A stretch of 64,000 bases of DNA from a virus: the IMG/VR virus record IMGVR_UViG_3300036828_000667, positions 1 to 64,000 of that record; one strand, written 5' to 3'. Below the pieces are notes generated by a model that saw nothing but the letters and a program-made list of their open reading frames with translations, had not been told where the DNA came from and did no database searches. Shown piece by piece: positions 37,325 to 44,800 of this stretch (the stretch's first letter is position 1; the number at the start of each line of letters is the position of its first letter). A program made the position numbers and the translations under genes.

Positions 37325-37640
37325 TTTCGTCGTCCAGAAATTTGAGCTTTGGTAATGTTGGTTTCTTCTTATTCCTTCTCCCAGATGAGAGCCCTTCATT
37401 CGCACGAAGAATTTTAAGAACATAAAGATCTTTTTTTGATATGAATCCATAGTCAGGGTAGATCCCATGTCTTTCTCGAAATGCATTAATCCTATTCATT
37501 CCGTCCTGAGATACATACTTATTGCGATGACGCCTGTGAATACTAAGCGTTGACTCTGTTGGCTTTAAAAAAGGAACTGAGCACTTCCTAGGACCAATCT
37601 GGTCCAGACCAGCTTTAAGGTTCTTAGACATGGGGATCAC
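37317..37640 (-). CDS. basic hypothetical protein
   Basis: 107 aa, Lys/Arg-rich with a central FRERHGIYPDYGFISKKDLY; probable nucleic-acid binding. Start GTG 37640 or ATG 37631. Both this gene and the 70-aa gene upstream end at the same GAAAGTGTGTGATC junction. Confidence 0.4.
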   Translation of the reverse strand: MIPMSKNLKAGLDQIGPRKCSVPFLKPTESTLSIHRRHRNKYVSQDGMNRINAFRERHGIYPDYGFISKKDLYVLKILRANEGLSSGRRNKKKPTLPKLKFLDDESV

Positions 37641-37849
37641 ACACTTTCATTGAAATCCTTCTGCGGTCCTCTCTGTCTTTTCGGCTGACCATATTGCCGT
37701 ATAGCAATATCACTAACTGTAGCTATATTGGTGTTGTGTATCCTAGCAATATTCCTAAGAAGTTCCTTGTTAGAATACCTTTTGACTATATCGTGTTTTT
37801 CACTATCAGTGAATTTACGCACTCGTCTGAACTTCTTGACGTAAGGCAT
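37637..37849 (-). CDS. helix-turn-helix-like small protein
   Basis: 70 aa, basic. Residues about 12-50 (FTDSEKHDIVKRYSNKEL, then RNIARIHNTNIATVSDIAIR) fit a short HTH. A DNA-binding regulator is possible. No family name. Confidence 0.45.
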   Translation of the reverse strand: MPYVKKFRRVRKFTDSEKHDIVKRYSNKELLRNIARIHNTNIATVSDIAIRQYGQPKRQRGPQKDFNESV

Positions 37850-37850
37850 G

Positions 37851-38045
37851 CTAGCTCTCGTCTGGTAGTTTAAGCTTGTCCCTTCTGGCCATCACTTTGA
37901 TTGTTTTAGCGATAAGAGGTACATCCTCAGGCGAACAGTTCAGTTTCTCTAATGCTCTTCTGAAATAATGATCGAAGTGACTGTGGTGAATACCAGTTAG
38001 CCTACATATTCTCGCTTTGTAAGCTTTGTTGAGATTAAGGGACAT
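37851..38045 (-). CDS. small basic protein
   Basis: 64 aa from ATG 38045, preceded by AAGG with 8-nt spacing; the longer frame upstream overlaps the 171-aa gene and is rejected. Body RICRLTGIHHSHFDHYFRRA is helical and basic. Unknown role. Confidence 0.5.
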   Translation of the reverse strand: MSLNLNKAYKARICRLTGIHHSHFDHYFRRALEKLNCSPEDVPLIAKTIKVMARRDKLKLPDES

Positions 38046-38055
38046 TGTTACAGCC

Positions 38056-38571
38056 TTATTGAGACCGGTAGCCCAGCTGATCAAGTCTACTCGATATGTT
38101 ACTGTAGACAAGATTGTCGATACCCGTAATATAGTCCAGCGTTTTGTTATGACAGTTGAAAGCGAACACACGCCATGTAACCTTATTAGTTAAGGCTAAT
38201 AGATCGGTCCCGAAGACCTCGACAAAGGATAGGAACAGACTAGCGTTATCAGACTTAGCACTATAGTATTGGCTTAAGACAAACTCATCAAACTCCTCCG
38301 AAAAAGCGGAGAACACCTTCAGAGCAAAACTAGAAATATCAGGAGTGTTATCAGGAACACGGATATCGACTGGGATATCTAGCTTATAGATAAGAGGTGC
38401 AGCCTTATCAAGACCATCTATCTCAGCTTCTTTGAGAGAGATACCACGAGAAACTGGGGAAAGGAATAACCTGCAATCAGCCTTGTCAAGGATCAAAGAG
38501 AGTTCATCGATCTCGGTGTAATCTGTAATTACAGTACCATCAGAAAACTGTACGACTTTATTACAACTCAT
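38056..38571 (-). CDS. hypothetical acidic protein
   Basis: 171 aa, acidic N-terminus, alternate alpha and beta segments, no motif I recognise. Starts 4 nt inside the HNH-AP2 gene (ATGA overlap), so the HNH insertion has not split it. Confidence 0.45.
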   Translation of the reverse strand: MSCNKVVQFSDGTVITDYTEIDELSLILDKADCRLFLSPVSRGISLKEAEIDGLDKAAPLIYKLDIPVDIRVPDNTPDISSFALKVFSAFSEEFDEFVLSQYYSAKSDNASLFLSFVEVFGTDLLALTNKVTWRVFAFNCHNKTLDYITGIDNLVYSNISSRLDQLGYRSQ

Positions 38572-39077
38572 TCCGATCTAGTCTCAGTACAAGCATAAGG
38601 TCCAGCTATACGATTAGCTGCCTCAACATAAGCTTGATGCGCTTCGTCTGGCGTATTAAATGTACCAAGACAAATGTATTTATTATCACGCTTGATTCTA
38701 GCCTGCCATCTATTACCGTTAGCCACTACACCTTTCAGTCCACTGGTAGTATTCTTACGCACACTGTTATAACGATTTTGCGAAGTAGTTGCTGGACGTA
38801 GGTTTGTCCAAATATTATTTGCCTTATTCCTATCTTTGTGATCAATTTCATCTTCTGGCCATTCTCCTTTCATCCACAACCAGATGATACGATGTACCTT
38901 ATAATCCTGTCCTTGATATCTAACTACCACATATCCGAACTTATGAATACGACCTGCCTTAGATCCTATAGGAGTGTTCTTCCTAGGCCTTATTGTCCAG
39001 ATCAGATCACCGGTCAATGGATTGTAATGAAAAATCTCTCTGACAGTATCTGCTGTCAGATCATTTACATATTCCAT
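38568..39077 (-). CDS. HNH-AP2 homing endonuclease
   Basis: 169 aa. HNH core: HRIIWLWMKGEWPEDEIDHKDR with NNIWTNLRPATTSQN, near residues 60-105. It is followed by an AP2 DNA-binding domain (SGLKGVVANGNRWQARI ... IGTF..EAHQAYVEAA). Closely related to the gene at 42712-43245. Probable freestanding homing endonuclease. Confidence 0.9.
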   Translation of the reverse strand: MEYVNDLTADTVREIFHYNPLTGDLIWTIRPRKNTPIGSKAGRIHKFGYVVVRYQGQDYKVHRIIWLWMKGEWPEDEIDHKDRNKANNIWTNLRPATTSQNRYNSVRKNTTSGLKGVVANGNRWQARIKRDNKYICLGTFNTPDEAHQAYVEAANRIAGPYACTETRSE

Positions 39078-39098
39078 ATTCTGTTTTTCCTCTGATGG

Positions 39099-39269
39099 TC
39101 AATCACGGATGAAACGCTGGATGACAAGTTGATTATTTGACAAGGATGCTTTATACCTACCGTCATCGCCAATCTTTTCACAGATTTGACGAGCCTCAGA
39201 ATCAGTAACACTGTCCTCCTTGATCCCAAGTTGAACTTTAGTCACGTGATCCGCTGACACTAGCACCAT
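39099..39269 (-). CDS. 56-aa protein related to an HNH C-terminal extension
   Basis: ATG 39269 to TGA 39099. Its C-terminal half (EARQICEKIGDDGRYKASLS, NNQLVIQ) matches the end of the HNH protein at 39402-39920 (RARQIVEQIANNRSFKAGLS, NDKLIIQ). It looks like a small standalone copy of that domain. Confidence 0.55.
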   Translation of the reverse strand: MVLVSADHVTKVQLGIKEDSVTDSEARQICEKIGDDGRYKASLSNNQLVIQRFIRD

Positions 39270-39311
39270 GACCTAACATCCCTCTTGACTTTCAGACTGA
39301 CCTATGCTCAC

Positions 39312-39381
39312 ATCACCACTTCACCCCGAACCGACCCGAACCATGCCACCCCGATCTGCACCCGTCCGCTCCATACCACAC
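39312..39381 (-). repeat. GNNNG pentamer array, 14 units
   Basis: Minus strand from 39381: GTGTG-GTATG-GAGCG-GACGG and on, with one unit (GTGCA) off. Preceded by TATAAAAA, shared with the copy at 42423. Confidence 0.8.
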
Positions 39382-39401
39382 TTTTTATATCACACATATA
39401 T

Positions 39402-39920
39402 TCATTCGGCGGACCACTGGATGATAAGCTTGTCGTTAGATAGACCAGCCTTGAAACTGCGATTATTGGCGATTTGTTCGACTATCTGTCTGGCACGAAC
39501 AATGGTCACTTCTTTTTCCATGATTCCTAAAGCTTCACGAATAGACTTACCTACCCGCACCTTAATCATACCACTACTCCTTGTCGTGCCATCCGAATTC
39601 AACCTACGTCTCCACTCAAGATTACTAGGACGGTTATCAAACCTAATATCATTCAGATGTTTAGCCATATACCCAGGTTTTTTAACCTGTCCAGTGAACG
39701 CAGATAATATAAACCAATGAGAAAGGTAACGACGATAGTGTTTTATAACTACCAAATAACCATCAGGGGTAAGAGTTTGTATTCTAAGTTCTGTCTTCTC
39801 TACGACTCTATGGCCAACGATACCACCCGGTAACACTCTAATACGACCATGATCAGAAGCTTGGTGATAAGGCCAATCTGGAATGTCTTTCCAGATCTCA
39901 CCCTTGTGTCCCCGAATCAT
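39402..39920 (-). CDS. NUMOD4/HNH endonuclease fused to small phage domain
   Basis: 172 aa. NUMOD4 start (EIWKDIPDWPYHQASDHGRI), HNH core (YMAKHLNDIRFDNRPSNLEW), then a linker to KVRVGKSIREAL and RARQIVEQIANNRSFKAGLS. The latter ~50 residues match the 56-aa protein at 39099-39269. It looks like an HNH cassette joined to a phage gene. Confidence 0.75.
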   Translation of the reverse strand: MIRGHKGEIWKDIPDWPYHQASDHGRIRVLPGGIVGHRVVEKTELRIQTLTPDGYLVVIKHYRRYLSHWFILSAFTGQVKKPGYMAKHLNDIRFDNRPSNLEWRRRLNSDGTTRSSGMIKVRVGKSIREALGIMEKEVTIVRARQIVEQIANNRSFKAGLSNDKLIIQWSAE

Positions 39921-40137
39921 CTTTCATACTCATGGGGGGGGGTTCCGTATCACACCATTCGGAGTGAGCATGTAATAGATCACTCTCGGCTCGTGTGAAG
40001 AATATCGTCCCACCAAGGTCACGACCTAACAATTTCTCTGCTTCGTCCCGTGGAATGTAACCTATCGGCTTTTTGTCGTCATCGGTCGCAAAGACAGAGT
40101 TCTTCCAACTCTTTTCAATAACTAGCCATTCTCTCAT
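39898..40137 (-). CDS. hypothetical small protein
   Basis: 79 aa; short alpha/beta core (IGYIPRDEAEKLLGRDLGGTIFF) and a Pro/Ser tail. No family recognised. Overlaps the HNH start by 23 nt. Confidence 0.45.
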   Translation of the reverse strand: MREWLVIEKSWKNSVFATDDDKKPIGYIPRDEAEKLLGRDLGGTIFFTRAESDLLHAHSEWCDTEPPPMSMKDDSGTQG

Positions 40138-40177
40138 CGGTCACCCCTTGACTTCCAAACCAACCCATGCTTACGTG

Positions 40178-40227
40178 ACCGTCTATCCCATCCGAACCAG
40201 TCCAATCCTATCCTATGCACACCGCAC
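40178..40227 (-). repeat. GNNNG pentamer array after a hairpin
   Basis: Minus strand from 40227: GTGCG-GTGTG-CATAG-GATAG, nine to ten units. A perfect 12-bp hairpin (40230-40257) lies directly before it on the same strand, with no U-tract between. Confidence 0.8.
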
Positions 40228-40229
40228 AG

Positions 40230-40257
40230 AATGACCTAAGAGAAATCTTAGGTCATT
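40230..40257 (-). terminator. hairpin directly before pentamer array
   Basis: AATGACCTAAGA and TCTTAGGTCATT form a perfect 12-bp stem with a 4-nt loop, just after the stop of the 70-aa gene. On the minus strand the next bases are CTGTGCGG, so there is no U-tract; on the plus strand it is followed by CGCTTTT. It may end or stabilise transcripts; no canonical intrinsic terminator on the minus strand. Confidence 0.55.
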
Positions 40258-40263
40258 CGCTTT

Positions 40264-40476
40264 TCAATCAGTGTCATAACCATCTGCGCTATAGTAGTTA
40301 TTTTCGTGGTACGGACACTCTTCTCTCATGAGAGCTAAGCAACGGCGAATAGATGCACTGCTTGTCCCATAGGACTCAACCACGTGGTCGCACCTTGAAC
40401 AAGTAACCTTGACACTGGGAACTTCCCCGTGATCACCTTCCAATTCGATTTCATCTATGGTACATTTTACCTTCAT
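40264..40476 (-). CDS. zinc-binding small phage protein
   Basis: 70 aa. CSRC near residue 26, GTSSASIRR and EECPYHENNYYS near residues 53-64 match a small Cys-rich phage family. Role unknown. A hairpin-array unit follows its stop. Confidence 0.6.
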   Translation of the reverse strand: MKVKCTIDEIELEGDHGEVPSVKVTCSRCDHVVESYGTSSASIRRCLALMREECPYHENNYYSADGYDTD

Positions 40477-40682
40477 GGCGCATCGTCAGGCCAGTATTTG
40501 AACTGGTTCCTAGATTGCCAATTATATATAGGTTGCCAGATCCCAATCTTCGCTAGTAGCTTCAAATACAATGGAGCGGCAGCATGACAAGCAACTAGCA
40601 TCTGATCGTAATGATCGTTGTGAGCCTTGATCCGGTCAAGAAAGGGAGTCTCTCCCTTCGTATGTTCACCGATTGATCCCAT
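40473..40682 (-). CDS. hypothetical small protein
   Basis: 69 aa from ATG 40682, after GGAGGGGG; the longer frame begins inside the pentamer array and is rejected. Hydrophobic helix in LYLKLLAKIGIW. No family. Overlaps the downstream gene by 4 nt. Confidence 0.5.
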   Translation of the reverse strand: MGSIGEHTKGETPFLDRIKAHNDHYDQMLVACHAAAPLYLKLLAKIGIWQPIYNWQSRNQFKYWPDDAP

Positions 40683-40719
40683 ATCCCCCTCCACTTGACT
40701 CACAAAGATTATTTGGCTA

Positions 40720-40780
40720 CTATCCAAACGCGAGCCAAACCGGTCCACTCCACGCCCCTCCTTCGCTTACCGATCCACAC
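40720..40780 (-). repeat. GNNNG pentamer array after a hairpin
   Basis: Minus strand from 40780: GTGTG-GATCG-GTAAG-CGAAG and on, ten in-phase units to 40731; after a 1-nt slip it can be extended into the upstream edge of the next gene. A 12-bp GAAA-loop hairpin lies directly upstream. Confidence 0.75.
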
Positions 40781-40782
40781 AG

Positions 40783-40810
40783 AATGGCCTGAGAGAAATC
40801 TTGGGCCATT
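40783..40810 (-). terminator. hairpin directly before pentamer array
   Basis: AATGGCCTGAGA pairs with TCTTGGGCCATT (one G.T pair) with the same GAAA loop as the hairpin at 40230-40257. On the minus strand it follows the small ORF at 40813 and runs into CTGTGTGG. No U-tract. Confidence 0.5.
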
Positions 40811-40812
40811 CG

Positions 40813-40917
40813 CTATTCCATTGCCTTCACGGTAAAGATTTCGTCAACCTGACCACCACACGTGCAAGGCCAGTATCTCATAATTTAGCATTTGCGTTCA
40901 CCACAAACCTTCGTCAT
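40813..40917 (-). pseudogene. small zinc-ribbon ORF split by an in-frame TAA
   Basis: From ATG 40917 the frame reads MTKVCGERKC, then TAA, then after 1 codon MRYWPCTCGGQVDEIFTVKAME to TAG at 40813. CxxxxC plus CxCGG would make a Cys4 ribbon if read through. It is either a mutated gene, a re-initiation at the second ATG (40881) or two micropeptides. No ribosome site for either ATG is evident. Confidence 0.35.
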
Positions 40918-40920
40918 TGT

Positions 40921-41193
40921 CTAATTCACGTTTCTGTCCACCACAATCGGGACGTTATCCAGGTCACGAGTAAGTCTAATCGTATCGTAAAAATCTCGTT
41001 CCTCGTCATCCGTAAGTGTATTACCAAACTCTCCATGTGCCAAACCAAGCTCGAATGAGTCAAGTAGTTCTGTCTTACCAAACTTCTCTACTATGTGTGC
41101 AACAACACGGTCTTTCATAGCATCGCTACCTGAGGAAAGTCGGATGAACTTTTCCCAGGTTTCGAAAGATACCATATGGCCGTACAGGTGCAT
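40921..41193 (-). CDS. hypothetical helical protein
   Basis: About 90 aa, helical and acidic (WEKFIRLSSGSDAMKDRVVA ... LTDDEERDFYDTIRL). No family recognised. Start ATG 41193 or 41175. Downstream of the G+C-rich lectin-like gene, in minus-strand order. Confidence 0.45.
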   Translation of the reverse strand: MHLYGHMVSFETWEKFIRLSSGSDAMKDRVVAHIVEKFGKTELLDSFELGLAHGEFGNTLTDDEERDFYDTIRLTRDLDNVPIVVDRNVN

Positions 41194-41271
41194 CACTCAC
41201 TGTAGCACACAGCACAACCATGTCCAGAGACTTGACACCTAGCTATGGAATGCTTGAACTACGCACCGTCG

Positions 41272-42372
41272 TCATGGCGTCGAATAGGTCCAGGTGTTGA
41301 TCAGCAACGGCGAAATCCCAGAGATGCCGGTCGCCGCTACAATACCGACCCAAGCCATGGAACCGCCAACGGCCGTTGGAATATCGATACCGGTCCAGGT
41401 ATGCGTGTAACAAGTCTCTCCGGGACAGACACCGTCGGCCGTTACATCATACATGCTGAGCGTCAGCTTGCTACCATCGTAAACGGTCGTCGCCGAGTAG
41501 ACATGCCCAGTCGTGGTGTTTTGCTTATTGCTTGGCGAATTAAGGGCCACTGGACTTGTAGAAAGCTTGTCGACACCGACATAATGATAGTTGGTGCCAC
41601 CCTCACCAGGAATACACGGCGACTGTCCCGGTGCGACATTGCCGGGCGGTTGGGTGTCGGTGCGATAAATCTGCACCGACGAATAAACGAAATCCCAGGA
41701 ACTTGCGACCAGTGGGCTGTAACTATCAAGCTCAAGAGCAAATACACGATCCGGCGGCTCCGGCTGGCTCCAGCCCTGGAAAAATCCAGCCTCGCAACCT
41801 GCACCACCCGAAAAGTGCTTGCCGTTGAAACCCGCAGGATTGTTGGTCGAATTTTGCACGACGAACGCCACATTCTGGCCGTTCGGCACAAAAGTAAACG
41901 TAGATTTGAAGGCTCTCGCGTCTACCTGCGTTTGATAGATCAGACTGGCCCCAATATGCGATAGATTGGCAGGGATCAAATTAACCTGATTGCCCGACAA
42001 TCCCATGCCGTTGGAACCGCTTGCCCAGAATTTCTGCTCGCCACCGGCACTGGGAAATTGCACCCCGCACGAGCCGGACGAAGAGAAGCCAGCCGAGCAG
42101 TCGAATGCAACGACACCCGTGGGTGGCTCGATTGGTTCGATCGGCGGCCGTTCCGGTCGGACACACGGTACTGCTGCAACGTCTACCATGCACAACTGGA
42201 GCTTCTTACCGCCGACTGCAGCATCGGAAGGACACGGCACGGCCGTACCGCCGGTAATGCAAATATTGATGGTCTGGGCATGTGCTGGCCACAACCAAAG
42301 CATTCCGCATATCGCTAACAAGACAACAAAGATGAAAAAGCTCAAAAGACGTTTTTCTTTCTGCAGATTCAT
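41272..42372 (-). CDS. L-type lectin-like secreted protein, G+C-rich
   Basis: 366 aa from ATG 42372. Signal peptide about residues 1-34 (LLSFFIFVVLLAICGML...PAHAQ), then Cys-rich linker with tandem INICITGG / LQLCMVDV segments and a lectin fold with ASLIYQTQ, FTFVPNGQNVAFVVQN, GFNGKHFSG, VFALELDSYSP and SSVQIYR, in the order seen in legume-type lectins. The G+C content is visibly higher than the neighbours, as plus-strand shadow frames also show, suggesting recent transfer. Carbohydrate binding is inferred. Confidence 0.75.
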   Translation of the reverse strand: MNLQKEKRLLSFFIFVVLLAICGMLWLWPAHAQTINICITGGTAVPCPSDAAVGGKKLQLCMVDVAAVPCVRPERPPIEPIEPPTGVVAFDCSAGFSSSGSCGVQFPSAGGEQKFWASGSNGMGLSGNQVNLIPANLSHIGASLIYQTQVDARAFKSTFTFVPNGQNVAFVVQNSTNNPAGFNGKHFSGGAGCEAGFFQGWSQPEPPDRVFALELDSYSPLVASSWDFVYSSVQIYRTDTQPPGNVAPGQSPCIPGEGGTNYHYVGVDKLSTSPVALNSPSNKQNTTTGHVYSATTVYDGSKLTLSMYDVTADGVCPGETCYTHTWTGIDIPTAVGGSMAWVGIVAATGISGISPLLINTWTYSTP

Positions 42373-42393
42373 GGCAATCCCCATTCGATTCCT

Positions 42394-42423
42394 TCAACCA
42401 GTGCACAGCGCAGCATACCGCAC
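42394..42423 (-). repeat. short GNNNG array, 5-6 units
   Basis: Minus strand from 42423: GTGCG-GTATG-CTGCG-CTGTG, then CACTG. Preceded by TATAAAAA. Shortest recognised member. Confidence 0.6.
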
Positions 42424-42461
42424 TTTTTATATCACCTAGAGAACACTACTATCATTCAGAA

Positions 42462-42659
42462 CTATCCAACAACCCACGCCGTACCATTGAAAAACACAGG
42501 CACAACCACGGCACCTCCACCAGTAAGAACCGCACCAAATGCTGGTGTTGTGGCATCCGTCACGAAGGCTCGATCACCGGGTTGGAGATTGGTAGTCGGT
42601 ATAGCCTGCAACGCCGCAACCGTATACCGCTTTTCACCGCCAAGGATGTTGGTCGCCAT
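42462..42659 (-). CDS. fiber-tip-like small protein
   Basis: 65 aa, starts after AAGGAG. VTDATTPAFGAVLTGGG and VFFNGTAWVVG are a known phage appendage pattern; paralog of the 35015-35308 gene. Confidence 0.65.
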   Translation of the reverse strand: MATNILGGEKRYTVAALQAIPTTNLQPGDRAFVTDATTPAFGAVLTGGGAVVVPVFFNGTAWVVG

Positions 42660-42711
42660 GGAGAACTCCTTTCATTTGACCTTTGAAGACTACTGTTTAA
42701 CTCTTTTTCTT

Positions 42712-43245
42712 TTATTCAAACCTAGCAAAGGAACCAGCTATACGATCAGCAGCTTCAGCATATGCCTTAGCCGCATCCTCAGGCTTATCGAAACAACCCA
42801 AGTGAATTGTTTTACCTGCGTGTCCAATACAAGCTCTCCATTTATCCTTATGACGCCAGACACCCTTAAAACCACTTGTGTTATTCTTCTGCTTTGAACG
42901 ATTATACTTATTCTGTATATCGGTTGCTGAACGGAGATTGTCCCATATATTATTAGCCCTATTTAAATCCTTATGATCAATCTCATCTTCTGGCCAGCTT
43001 CCTGTCATCCAAAGCCATATAATACGATGCACACGATAACTCTGTCCACAAATCTCAACTTGTATATACCCATCGCTGCAAAGACCACCTGCCTTGTCTC
43101 CAGCCATAGCATTACTTGATCGTCCAACTTTCCATGTAAGACAACCAGTCATTGGATCATAGTCAAATAATTGTCTGACTAACTCAAATGTCATACTTTC
43201 TTCAGGCATCTCCACGTCGTTAATAATACAGGAAAGCTCAGTCAT
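42712..43245 (-). CDS. HNH-AP2 homing endonuclease (second copy)
   Basis: 177 aa from ATG 43245. HNH core HRIIWLWMTGSWPEDEIDHKDL with NNIWDNLRSATDIQN, then AP2 domain (SGFKGVWRHKDKWRACI and IHLGCF.KPEDAAKAYAEAA). Similar to the gene at 38568. The frame is open for 47 more codons upstream but there is no better site. The same cassette in two places suggests mobility. Confidence 0.85.
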   Translation of the reverse strand: MTELSCIINDVEMPEESMTFELVRQLFDYDPMTGCLTWKVGRSSNAMAGDKAGGLCSDGYIQVEICGQSYRVHRIIWLWMTGSWPEDEIDHKDLNRANNIWDNLRSATDIQNKYNRSKQKNNTSGFKGVWRHKDKWRACIGHAGKTIHLGCFDKPEDAAKAYAEAADRIAGSFARFE

Positions 43246-43430
43246 GGTTCCAAACTTCCTAGTTTTACTATATAGTCTTATAACCCATGTTTTTAGATAG
43301 GTAAGCGTAGCTGACCTGTCATCAAAGCTGACCTGGACCCCGGCAGACCCCATCTGGCACCCTCCCGGAGCCCTCAGACTGGACAAAGACTATAAAATAA
43401 AGTTACTTTACAACAGACAGCAAGATAGAA

Positions 43431-43457
43431 ATCTCAACCAGAGTTTCTGATTGAGAT
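43431..43457 (-). terminator. intrinsic-type terminator
   Basis: ATCTCAA pairs with TTGAGAT around an inner CAGA/CTG, followed on the minus strand by TTTCTAT. It lies right after the stop of the 48-aa gene at 43461 and fits a Rho-independent terminator. Confidence 0.5.
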
Positions 43458-43460
43458 CCC

Positions 43461-43607
43461 TCACATCAACTTTCTCACAGTCTCTGCAAGTTTCTCTCGT
43501 GGTACCGAAGCCAACTGCCGGAATATATCATCGACAGGAACCTTCTTCGCCATGGCAATCTCGTTGGAAATTTCGCTGATATGGGCCAAATATTCATAAT
43601 GCGACAT
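43461..43607 (-). CDS. small protein
   Basis: 48 aa from ATG 43607 (MSHYEYLAHISEISN), after GGGAGA with 8-nt spacing. The long frame up to 43853 is not favoured because its upstream part has no ribosome site and is very basic. No family recognised. Confidence 0.4.
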   Translation of the reverse strand: MSHYEYLAHISEISNEIAMAKKVPVDDIFRQLASVPREKLAETVRKLM

Positions 43608-44010
43608 CGTAGTAGTCTCCCTTAGTGTAAGGCCATGCATGGTCGATAGGAAACCCAGGAAGGTCTCCCTTGTTGCCAACTTCATGGTCCGTACGAGGTA
43701 GCTCACCCACGGTCTCCATTCACGACCTTTTACAAAAAAGGTCTTTGCAGTGGTCAATCGATCAATCGAGCCACTGGCTATTCTCTTTGCTGTCCCACGT
43801 CGTTCTTTTCTTTGTCTGTCTGTCACTCTACTTATCGATTGGCAAGACGCCAAACCTGAGTCTTGTAGGCAAACCGGTCAACACTCATGACCCTTCAAAG
43901 GCGTGAACCTTCTCTTTAGGTCCCACCTTCAGGTCCTCCCTAGGTCCGGCCTAGATCCCTCCTTACAACACATTGCACATCTCCGACAACCATGAAAACA
44001 ACAAAAAGTT
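43608..44010. other. non-coding stretch with AGGTCC repeats
   Basis: No gene beyond the weak frame just mentioned. Three AGGTCC copies lie at 43918-43923, 43931-43936 and 43942-43947 in a C-rich run. They may be a regulatory or structural repeat; nothing else was seen. Confidence 0.3.
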
Positions 44011-44223
44011 TCAATTTTCCTCGACAGCCTCTCGGATGGCAAACTGTAGAGCTTCGATCGTAGGAATGATCTCCATTAGCTCCTCCAGGTTTGTATCAAC
44101 CAAGTCTTCATGCTGTCCGTCTTCAATCAATCTATAAGAAGTAGTCAAGGTACGTCTGAAAGAAGCGAACCTCTTGCATGTCTCAATATGGTTTTCAGCC
44201 AGTTCTATAGTTAGTTGTTTCAT
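44011..44223 (-). CDS. hypothetical acidic protein
   Basis: 70 aa, acidic helical protein (ELMEIIPTIEALQFAIREAV) preceded by an AGGAAAACC ribosome site. First gene of the minus-strand arm next to the strand switch. No family recognised. Confidence 0.5.
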   Translation of the reverse strand: MKQLTIELAENHIETCKRFASFRRTLTTSYRLIEDGQHEDLVDTNLEELMEIIPTIEALQFAIREAVEEN

Positions 44224-44667
44224 GTAGTAGGTTTTCCTGTTGTGCTAGTTTAACTGAGATAAGGGCGGTAGGTCCCCTCGATCCCTCCCCAGCCCAGCCC
44301 CTCCCGGCATTGTCAAGCCTGTACTGTGTATAACATGTGAAATTTGGCATTTGCAAGGCTTTGGGAACCATGCTACGGTATGTACCTGAAAATCGAGGTC
44401 AGACTTCCTCTGAGAAGCCTGAGTTATTACTATTGCCAAAGACCATAAGTCAAAACTACTACCAATTAACTATAGGAGATTTGCCGGTACAATTGTCCCA
44501 CCAAATCCGAATACAACTCAGAGGTGTAATTGCTTGTAATTGCTATCCTAGCCTGGGAGAGCGGTAGGGAGCCCTGTGGTTAATCCGACTCGCACCCCTA
44601 CCCTTGTCAGGCTGGTCACTGAAATCATCACCAGCGGCCTTCCCTGGAGCTTGACGGAGGGATCGAA
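44224..44667. promoter_or_regulatory. strand-switch region between the two transcription arms
   Basis: All main genes to the left are minus strand and those to the right are plus strand, so divergent promoters are expected here. A weak GNNNG copy (44274-44318, minus strand) and a minus-strand TTGACA (about 44312-44317) occur, but no clear -10 was found. A few frames exist (44245-44439, 44337-44567) but lack ribosome sites and are not called. Confidence 0.4.
44274..44318 (-). repeat. weak GNNNG array copy
   Basis: Minus strand units GCTTG, ACAAT, GCCGG, GAGGG, GCTGG and on follow the 5-nt phase loosely without the conserved GTGCG start. Low-confidence relative of the family. Confidence 0.35.
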
Positions 44668-44733
44668 ATGAAACCGATGTGGTGTAGCTACTGCGGCTCT
44701 AAGAACCATACCTATCGGCTATGCCCATTATAG
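44668..44733 (+). CDS. 21-aa CCHC zinc-knuckle micropeptide
   Basis: ATG 44668 with a GGAGG site 7 nt upstream. MKPMWCSYCGSKNHTYRLCPL has C-x2-C-x4-H-x4-C, the spacing of retroviral-type zinc knuckles. A single RNA- or DNA-binding knuckle is inferred. First gene of the plus-strand arm. Confidence 0.6.
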   Translation: MKPMWCSYCGSKNHTYRLCPL

Positions 44734-44800
44734 CATGTCCAAAGACCCATATCAGTACTGCTAACCGTGATCCAGACCATTATGTGAAGGATAAATCCTA

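Noticed and set aside
41245-42439. several plus- and minus-strand frames over the lectin-like gene
   Set aside because: Caused by its higher G+C content; the lectin frame is the only one with a signal peptide and fold.
44337-44567. 76-codon plus-strand frame in the strand-switch region
   Set aside because: No ribosome site and no conserved pattern.
44530-44600. tRNA-like string GCCTGGGAGAGCGG in the strand-switch region
   Set aside because: No acceptor pairing, anticodon arm or T-arm could be built.
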